Source: Falciphora oryzae
Taxonomy: Eukaryota; Ascomycota; Sordariomycetes; Magnaporthales; Magnaporthaceae
Assembly (NCBI GenBank): GCA_000733355.1
Contig: JNVV01000011.1
Coordinates: forward strand, 238,679 to 302,678
Direction: 5' to 3'
DNA length: 64,000 bases
Part shown: positions 56,019 to 64,000 of the stretch, in pieces
Numbering within the stretch: the first letter of the stretch is position 1
Layout: each line of letters begins with the position of its first letter
Program-made: the position numbers and the translations under genes
Notes under the pieces: model-generated
Database searches by the model: none
Told to the model about the DNA's origin: nothing
What the model saw: only the letters and a program-made list of their open reading frames with translations

Positions 56019-57134
56019 TCAAACCGCCCCTGCCAGCTTGCCCCTCCACTCATCTACAACACCGCGCAGTTCCGCACGCAGGGCGGCCTTCCTCGCATCG
56101 TCACACCAGCTGTCCTCGACCGCGTTGGTGGCAATGACCTCCCACTCGTCAACCGACAGCCCAAAAGCCTCCTGCACGGCGCAGTAGTTATCCAACACGT
56201 AGCCCCCAAAATATGACGGGTCGTCACTGTTAATGCTGAACCGCACCCCCTCGCGCAGGAACATGCGCACCGGCAAATCCGCAACGCGCGCCGCGACCTT
56301 GAGCCTGACGTTGGAGAGCGGGCACACGGTGACGAGCACCCCCTGCTCCGCCAGGCGGCGCACGACGGCCGGGTCGTCTGCGGCGCGGACGCCGTGGTCG
56401 ATGCGGACGACGCCCATCTCGTCCAGCGTCTCGGACACGGCGGCCGCGGGGCCCTCCTCGCCCGCGTGCGCCGTCAACCTTCCGGCCAGCCCGAGCTCGG
56501 CAGCGGCGCGGCGGAAGATCGGGGCCCAGGCGCGCGGAGGGGGCACGCCCAGCTCGCTGGAGCAGATGCCGAGGCCGGCCAGGGGTGGAGGGGCGGAAGC
56601 TCCCGGGCCGGGAGAGAAGAAGCCGCCGTCGGCCAGGGCCGCAAAAGTAGCCTCGGCATCAGGGACGGGCAGGTGGCGGAGCAGGCACGGGATGAGCAGA
56701 CTGGTGACGCCAAAGTCGCGCTCGGCTCTTTCCCTCGCGCGCGTGACTCCCGCGACGACGTCGGCGATAGCCACGCCGCGCGCCGTGTGGGCCTGGGGGT
56801 CGAAGAAGAGCTCGGCGTGGCGGACGGCGTCTCCCGTCGCGACGCGGGCCAGGTGGCCGTAGGCGAGCTCCTCAAAGTCGGCAGCCGTCAACAGGACGGC
56901 CATGGCCGCGTAGTAGTAGCGCAAAAAGTCGTCGAGCGACGAGAAGGCCGCGTACCGGGCGCGCAGGGCGTCCGGGCCGCCGCCCGCGTAGGCCGGGTCG
57001 TCGGTGGGCAGCGGGACGCCGTTGCGGGCCGACAGGGCGAGGAGCAGCTCGGGCGACAGCGAGCCCTCGAGGTGCATGTGGTGCTCGCACTTGGGCAGGG
57101 CGGCCAGGAAGGGGTGCAGGGCCGTCTGGCACAT
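56019..57134 (-). CDS. AAH1: adenine deaminase (adenosine-deaminase fold)
   Basis: A single exon of 371 aa. The Met at 57134 (MCQTALHPFLAALPKCEHHMHLEG) is chosen because the zinc-binding HxH near residue 18-20 is normally close to the start; the frame is open upstream to 57380 but looks like leader. Other zinc and catalytic motifs are LTAHAGEE, VVRIDHGVR and FSINSDDPSYFGGY. The YFGGY ending and length fit the fungal adenine deaminase branch, which converts adenine to hypoxanthine in purine salvage, better than adenosine deaminase. The usual KxELHxHLEG reads KCEHHMHLEG. It is intact. Confidence 0.9.
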   Translation of the reverse strand: MCQTALHPFLAALPKCEHHMHLEGSLSPELLLALSARNGVPLPTDDPAYAGGGPDALRARYAAFSSLDDFLRYYYAAMAVLLTAADFEELAYGHLARVATGDAVRHAELFFDPQAHTARGVAIADVVAGVTRARERAERDFGVTSLLIPCLLRHLPVPDAEATFAALADGGFFSPGPGASAPPPLAGLGICSSELGVPPPRAWAPIFRRAAAELGLAGRLTAHAGEEGPAAAVSETLDEMGVVRIDHGVRAADDPAVVRRLAEQGVLVTVCPLSNVRLKVAARVADLPVRMFLREGVRFSINSDDPSYFGGYVLDNYCAVQEAFGLSVDEWEVIATNAVEDSWCDDARKAALRAELRGVVDEWRGKLAGAV

Positions 57135-58150
57135 TGTGTCCCTTGTGTCCTGTTTCCCTTGGCGAGGTCGTACAGCGAAAGGGCACACGAGCAAGCGCTT
57201 GACGAGAGAGCCTCTTTTTTTTTCTGCTGGCTGCGGGCTGCAGTCTCCCAGTGTGGTCCGCCAACAAGGCTCGCTGCCTTTGTGGCACAAGAGACGATGA
57301 CAGGGGGGGCTCAGCCTGAGCGCTGTGCTGTTCTCGGGTTGGCCCAGCCTGGAGCTTCTAGAAGGTCGATGCGCGAGCAATCTATTCCCTGACGCAGGGG
57401 AACGGAAAATAGAGTGTCTTGGTCTAGCTCGAGTGCGGCGGGTGCAGCTGCGACGCGGAAGGCTCGATCAATCGGGACACACAAGACGGGAAGCCCTAGC
57501 TCGAGCTTACTATCGAGAGGAGCTAGCTTGTCGTCGCGAATCGGCGAACCCCGCCTTCCGCTGCCCGCCGGCCACCCCAGCCCGCCCGGCCCGGCGCCCG
57601 CCTATATCGTCGAGCAGCTCCCTCTTGCCGAGATTCGGAAGGAGGCACAGAGCGACGCGGGAGCCTGCCGCCGTGTGCCTTATGCCGTGCCACCCTCGAC
57701 TCTTCCCTACTGGGGCTGGCGTTATATCTCGCTCCGCACCCGCCCGAGACACGCACACAAACCACGCCCACCCTTCCCGTCCACCCCCTTTGTGCTGCTG
57801 CACCAGCCCGAGGGCGGCCGACAGGGCCACAGGGCAAGGCCGCGGCGGCTCACATGGACGCCCCCCGATGTTGGTGCGCGAGCACGGCAGTAGCACCGTC
57901 ACACCCACGTGCGATGCGGCCGCCCGTCTACACCTGGGTCCGGGTCCCTCGCTATCTTGGCCCTGCTCCGTTGTCGGGAGCGGATCGGCCGCCCTGTCCC
58001 GATCATGACGTGGAGGCAGAGACGCCAATATGCACCTATGCAGATACGGCAACGGTGGCCGCCCTCGGGTCATGGAAACAGAGGGCGACGCCAATGCCAA
58101 GCGACGGCCGGGCCAGCAGCCATCATCGCCATGGATCGGTCGAGCAAACA

Positions 58151-58156
<6 letters not shown>

Positions 58157-58190
<34 letters not shown>

Positions 58191-58200
58191 GCGCGCGCGC
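58157..58200. repeat. (AC)16(GC)6 microsatellite
   Basis: 44 bases of uninterrupted purine-pyrimidine alternation, with 16 AC units followed directly by 6 GC units. Confidence 0.95.
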
Positions 58201-61200
58201 ACCCACGCACATACACGCCCCCTCCAGAGAAGCACAGGTACTGGCGAGTACCAGCAAGTGACTTGGGCATGTCTCGAGGGCGCCAAGCCAGGATTCTAGA
58301 CGGCCATCGGATCCCCCAAGCGGGCAAGCTTCAGGCGGTGCAATCAATCCGAAGCCGGCAAGCAGCAGCAAGGCCCGTCCGGCCCGGCAGGTAACCGTCT
58401 GCGTCTTTTTGCACACGCACAGTTGGGACCGCCGTTTCTTCCTCATCCTACTTACTTGTCCGTCGACAGCTTTGTCACCGGTAGGCCATGACAATGAACG
58501 AAGATGATGGCAAGCAGTGAACATTTGGTGGCTGTAGGGTGCACTTAACACCACCAACACCACCACCACCACCCTTTAGTTTGGGTCGCGCCACCGCAAC
58601 TTCATGCACTGATCAAGGAGGGAGCGCCCCTAGCCCGTCCGTTCGGGCCTCTCCGAACCTAAAAGCAAAGGAGGGAGGGGGAGGAATGGTGCAGTGACAA
58701 GACAAGACGGAAAGAGATGTGCGGCGTTGACAGTAGCACGAGATCAGGGCGGAAAAGGCTGCACGGGCAGACCCAGGTCGAGCCGGAAAGATCGGACCAA
58801 AAATCTATCTGGATCTCTGGCAGGACTCGGCCGGCGGCATCACGCTCCGCGAGAGTTCCGGGCAGAGAGATCCCTCTCTGGCTCTGTCGCCCGCCATCAT
58901 CCCAAGACAATTTTACACTTGCGGCCAAGCCCAAAGGGCGGGGCTAGCTTCGACGTGGCAGCGAAGCAGGAAACACTGCACGAACAGCAGAAAAAGAAGC
59001 AAGGAAGATCGAGCCATGAACCGATTTGCACTGACTGACAATCTCCGAACACGTCTCGTATTAGACAAAACAAGCCTCCACGCCGATGGAGGGTTGGCAT
59101 GCATAAGCACGGAGAGATGGACACTGCAACTGGATCTCGACTCTCGAGTGCTCGTTTTTGGCCCCACGAGCAGGCGGCGACACACCGCCGTCTGGGCGCC
59201 CGTGTAAAAGAGACGTGCTCGGCCTGCCGTGTTGCAGTCTGACCTGCCCCAACGTCACTTTAGTCATTCAGCCAACGTTCTTCTTATCTTTAGGTTGGCA
59301 CGCATCGGAACAAAAGGCACAGACCCGTGCCGTCCGTACCTACCCAGCCAAGCTCAGATGCAGGGCAGTTATTTCGGAAAGGTCCATGACAGGAAGCACA
59401 CTTGCAACGAACCTATCCGATGTTTTGCTGCGTCAGGGCATGCAAGGAAAGGTGAAAACAGAAAAACAATGGAACGATCGGAAGACGCGGAAAGCGGAAA
59501 GAAAAAGGAGAACCGGCAATAAGAGCATACACAAAAAAAAAAAAAAAACAAGGAACACGCCGAAGCACGCTATCTAGATTGATGCTATACGGCAACATGG
59601 GGCGATGTCCGGCGCACGACGCCGACCAGGGCGGTTTGGCCAATATTGGGCCCATAAACTCTCTTTGAGTGCATGGGCGTTTCTCGACCTTCCAACAACA
59701 CGGCGCCCGCGGCCCATCCGTCCACCGGCCGGCCTTCCCTGACTCACCCATTCCCTTCTTCTCCCTTCCCCTTCCCCCCAGCCCCGGCTTGCCCAGCCGC
59801 GGGCCGTTTCTGGGATGATCGAAGGGATGGACAGCGGTGCGGGTGGTGCGGGCGGACAGCGCAGGGCAAGGGCACAAACACCAAAAGCAGCAGGCCAGGA
59901 GAAACAACCAAGGGGAAGATACAGCACCAAAAAAGACCAGACGGGATGGCCTGTCGGCGGAACAATCTCGGCTTGACCGTCCCGCCCGACCCTGCCGCCC
60001 GGTGGGGGTGAGGGAGGGCGTATAGCATCCAATACCGGCCGCATAGCCAGATCAGACACGCAGGGCCGGCCGTGCTCTATTTTGCAGTTCCTCGTATCTC
60101 TCTTTTCGCACGCGCGCATAGGTGTGCATACACATACCTGATACAGGAGGACGGAGCAGTCAGGGTGCCCTGAATCAAGCGGGAGCGAAAGGAAGAGAGC
60201 AAAAAAAGGAGGTGCTTAGGGGTATGAGCTGATGACGATGACGAAAAAAAACAGGAGTCGCAAAACGCGAACAAGCCACAATAGCAGAACCAGCAAGCTG
60301 ACCATGTCATCGTCGTCGGTTCGCTCGGGTCCTCGTGGAAACTATCCGAATCCGGGAATGCCCTTTTTGGTTTTTTTACGAGGTGCGAGGTGACGGAGAC
60401 CAGCAACGATCCCCAGCAGCTTCTTTCTTCCCCTTTAGCGATGTCGTCTGGTAGGGGAGGGGTGTGGTTGGTGGTGGGATCGGGCCGACCGTTGATTTTT
60501 TTTTCCCCTGGAGATGCCCACCACAACGTCACCTTCGGCACTGCTTCCGCCTCTGGCGCCTGAGTCGGATGCGTCAAGGGCAAGGACCGTTTGTGACTCT
60601 TGCCTCTTTTTTTCTGCTCTTTCCCTTGGGATTCCTCTGCGCACACGCCTCCGTTCTTCCCCTCCGGTCCCCCAGTCTCCTCCAGTTCGAGGTTCGGTGA
60701 TCACAGCAAGAACGACGGCCCCGCCAACGAGGCGGTGCCCACATCCCAGGTCACCCCCGGCAGAGAGACCAATAGGGAGGCCCCCGCAGTGGGAACATCA
60801 TACCCTCAACTGCTGCTTGATATGGGAGAGGCAAGAGAAGAGACAGAGAGACAGAGACAGGTCCCAGGGCCCGGCCCCGGGACGGAGGAGAGGGGCGTGC
60901 GAGTGGCAGCCAGTGCAACTCGCCCCATTCTTTAGGTTTTCATCCGGGGCTGCCTGTCGGGTCGGTCTGGGTTGGCTGCCCTGCTGGGTGCTGGCTGGGT
61001 CCAGTCGATGGCCTGCTCGCTCGCCAGACGCCATCACCCCACAGAGAGGGCGACAAAGAAATAAAATAAAAAATAGGAGGAAAATATCCAGGCAGCCCGG
61101 TCACGATGTCCAAGCTGCAGAAATTGAGTTCCTACATTTCCTACATTTATTGCCTTACCCCCAGCCTCCGGTCGTACTGAAATGCGCAAGTCAGGAGGTC

Positions 61201-62278
61201 GACAGGTAAAAGGCGTGGGTCGCTGGCCGCAGAGATACCGAGGTACATTTCCGGCCATACACGCACCCTGCCCTATGCATGTATTAGTATCTCGGTGATG
61301 GTATCGTCATCCACTCTTGACAGGCGAGAAGGAAAAGCTTGGCGATCCCCCCTTTCTTGCCCTCCTTTGATCTCGCGCACGCACACTCTTTTTACTCAAA
61401 AGGCAAGGGGCCTGCGGGCATATGCCGGGTCCCAGCAAGGAATCCGACGGGGCGGCGGCCCAGTTCGACAGGCCCGGCTCTCAAAAAGCTCAACAAGGGT
61501 TGTTTTTGGTGGCCCTGCCCCAAACCCACTCTTTCCAACTCGATCACTCCAGTCGCTAGCACAGGGCCGTCTGTGTGCGTGCCGCTGTCCGACGGGGCGG
61601 CGGGGCAATAAAAATAGGAAGAAGAGTGAAGAGGCGAGGCCCTTTGTCGGGTGCGCTTCCCACTGGCGTCGCAACCCCGGCCGGTGCAGGCCCCGACCTT
61701 TTCTCGACAGATTGGGGGTGGTGCCAAAAGGGTACAGAGGCTGAAGAAGCAAGAGAGGAGGAAAAAAAAAAAAAAAAAAAAGGCGGTGACGTGTGGTGGC
61801 AGTGTAGCAGCTGGCCCTGCCGCAGACCAACCTGCAGACACAAGGTTCATGTGACTGTCTCCATCGATTTCAAGATTGGCAAGACTGATTTCGGTCCATC
61901 ACCTTATCTCGTCGTTTTCATACGGCAATAGATGGCACCCACAAGCCCCGAATCGAATCAAAAAGGTATTCCAATATTCTAGTGGACACTATAGCATCCA
62001 AGGCCAGCAGGGCGCACGTGCGCGTTAAGGAGGAGGCAAATAAAAAGACGGCAAAGGAAGAAAGCAATAATACCCTCCGAGCCAAGTCGGGAATTACGCC
62101 CTTTTTGGGTCCGGCTGTCGATGCGGTGCGATGCGATGCGATGCGATGGGTCCTTTCGATTTACGATTTTCCTGATGGGGTACTACCGTGCCGGCATCCA
62201 TAGAGCTAGGTAACTATTTACATGGATGTCATCAGTTTGGGGCCAGTGATTACGACGATGCATAGAGGTAGATTCGGC

Positions 62279-62378
62279 AAGAAAAAGAAAAAAGAAAAAG
62301 AAAAAAGAAAAAAGAAAAAGAAAAAAGAAAAAAGAAAAAGAAAAAAGAAAAAGAAAAAAGAAAAAGAAAAAAAAAAGG
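62279..62378. repeat. 100-base homopurine tract, A5-6G units
   Basis: Only A and G occur for 100 bases, in irregular AAAAAG and AAAAAAG units. A (GATGC)n pentamer repeat of about five copies lies 130 bases upstream (62122-62148). Confidence 0.92.
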
Positions 62379-63663
62379 CCGAGGTCGGTCATGCCGACCT
62401 ACACGGCCAATCTCGATTCTGTTCTTCTCCGTCCGCCTTGGGGGGTTTCGTTCGGCAGCTCTTCGGGTCGGACCAAAGCCCACGGTCCTGGAGCCATTGC
62501 TATGCCCGATATGCAGTGTGCGTGCTCCCCGTTTTTTTCTTTGTTGGGTGGTGGTGGGCGGACGGCTACCCGACGGCGCGGGGTGTCAATTAATCCTCTC
62601 GTGGCCACCTTCAATGACTTTTGCATGCCCTCCTTTGCGGCTCCGCCGTGACGAGGCGGTCAGGGGCCATGCATGCACCACCCTCCTGGCGCCATTGATC
62701 GCTCGCCCAGCGTCGGCCTTGTTTCCGTGCATTTCTAGAGCAAAAGAAGGAGAGAGAGAGAGAGAGAAAAAAAAAGAACGCACCAGCGGTCTGCATTGCA
62801 TGACATTTGTTTCGCTCCTTGGTGGAGAGTGCAAGACTCGACATCGCTACGAGGCTACGCAGCTCCCATCAAATCCACTTCGAACCAGGAAACCGAAAGC
62901 AAATCCGTGTTCCCACCCGCTCGCTTGATTTGATATCTTCTTCCTGTACACTCTGCACAAAAATAGACGAAACCGAAACGGCGCCCGATTTGCTGCGGGC
63001 GGGCTGGGTTGTCCGAGACGCGGGAGTCTGTGACACGCGTCGTCACAAAAGAGGAGACGGGCAGCCAGGACGGACGGGAACAGCACAGCACAAGCGAGAA
63101 AAAAATATGAAATGATACAAAAAATGGGCTCTGCTCCTCCACCTACCCCCTTCTGTTTGAAACCCAAAGGCAAGAGAAGCTTAAACAAACGTTGCAGAAG
63201 AGGGAGACCAAAATAGAAGAACAGAAAAACGTCGACAAACGAAAGCCACCGTTACCGTCGCTACCACCATAACCCACTTAAAAACAACTGGAGGCGAACA
63301 AGCGTGAAGAAGCGAGAGCCGGGTAGTTGAGGAGCGAGAAAGAAGCGCATGAAGCATTGAGATGCATCTGGTGCGCCAGCAGCGTTATACATCAGTCGGC
63401 AATACATCACCCACGCAACACTGCAACCCGTCATCCAGCCTTCGATGACCCGGTGCACGCTCCACGCTCTCACTCCATCACCAAGCCACCCCTGTCTTGT
63501 CATTCGTTTTTCTCCCGCCCACCCATGATCCCCTTGGCATGGACCCCACCGTTTGATGGGCGCCTCTGACGACAGCAAGCCTCCTTTGCCGTGTTTTTTG
63601 CTGACAAACCAAGCCTCTCCCTTTTTTTTTCTCCTTCGACGCTGCTTTGTTGCGCCCCGCGCA

Positions 63664-63876
63664 NNNNNNNNNNNNNNNNNNNNNNNNNNNNNNNNNNNNN
63701 NNNNNNNNNNNNNNNNNNNNNNNNNNNNNNNNNNNNNNNNNNNNNNNNNNNNNNNNNNNNNNNNNNNNNNNNNNNNNNNNNNNNNNNNNNNNNNNNNNNN
63801 NNNNNNNNNNNNNNNNNNNNNNNNNNNNNNNNNNNNNNNNNNNNNNNNNNNNNNNNNNNNNNNNNNNNNNNNNNNN
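63664..63876. other. assembly gap (213 N)
   Basis: A run of unknown bases. The flanks show no gene. Confidence 0.99.
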
Positions 63877-64000
63877 GAGTAGAATGGAAGCGATCTCCCG
63901 ATGATTGCCCTGCCCGCCATGGAGCCTGCCCGTCGACCCCTCTTGCCTATCTCGGCCATCCCAAACCGCCGGGTCTGCCTGTCACATCCCCCAGGAAGGT

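Larger units (their letters stand above)
57135..63663. other. long gene-free stretch with microsatellites
   Basis: About 6.5 kb with no recognisable protein or RNA gene. Open frames reach about 260 codons but look like low-complexity shadows. It is rich in C/T and A/G strings, short A-runs and simple repeats (listed separately). It may be a long regulatory or leader region for a gene beyond the right edge. Confidence 0.5.

Noticed and set aside
60514..61209. 231-codon plus-strand open frame in the right-hand gene-free stretch
   Set aside because: Low-complexity Pro/Ser/Arg translation with no domain or conserved start context.
57135..64000. CRISPR array or bacterial-type elements
   Set aside because: Repeats here are simple microsatellites without spacers, and the genome is fungal.

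Overview
The window is nuclear DNA of a filamentous ascomycete (Pezizomycotina, most likely a Sordariomycete). This rests on short GT-AG introns (58-136 bp) with CTAAC-like branch sites, fungal-specific families (PKS-NRPS, NB-ARC/TPR receptor, PAN-domain copper radical oxidase, CorA-like coiled-coil membrane protein, Arp1-like amidase) and GC-rich coding sequence between pyrimidine-rich, AT-richer spacers. No species is claimed. Exon joins were worked out by hand from splice signals; most assembled genes give total lengths divisible by three.

Left part (1-15.6 kb): a doubtful partial gene at the edge; a coiled-coil membrane protein with a CorA-type segment (minus, 1.1-3.7 kb); a secreted FAD-linked (BBE/VAO) oxidase (5.1-7.0 kb, plus); a secreted AA5_2 copper radical oxidase with two PAN/Apple-like modules (8.8-11.2 kb, plus); an intact FAD monooxygenase (12.2-13.6 kb, minus); and a damaged trans-acting enoyl reductase (14.4-15.6 kb, minus).

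Centre (15.8-36 kb): a diverged ~150-bp tandem repeat lies in the spacer between the enoyl reductase and a divergent 13-kb hybrid PKS-NRPS (17.26-30.17 kb). The megasynthase is recognisable domain by domain (KS-AT-DH-MT-ER0-KR-ACP-C-A-T-R) but is a pseudogene. It has about a dozen reading-frame changes and seven in-frame stops, several at expected Trp codons, and it has lost the KS cysteine (now Arg) and the ACP serine (now Pro). Downstream are an apparently intact eight-exon amidase (minus), whose third intron holds a ~260-bp MITE-like element with ~38-bp terminal inverted repeats, and an AsaB/GA4-desaturase-like enzyme (plus). With the monooxygenase, enoyl reductase and perhaps the FAD oxidase these look like the remains of a secondary-metabolite cluster whose backbone enzyme died while the tailoring genes survived.

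Right part (36-57 kb): a small Cys-motif protein (minus), a six-exon NB-ARC/TPR STAND receptor (plus), the mitochondrial phosphate carrier (minus, with an assembly artefact in its middle exon), a secreted GMC oxidoreductase (minus), a 20-copy 15-bp minisatellite, an F-box protein (minus), mitochondrial acetylornithine aminotransferase (minus), a membrane-anchored alpha/beta hydrolase (plus) and adenine deaminase (minus). From 57.1 kb to the end no gene is recognised; the stretch is rich in microsatellites and homopurine tracts. Assembly gaps lie at 42517-42660 and 63664-63876.
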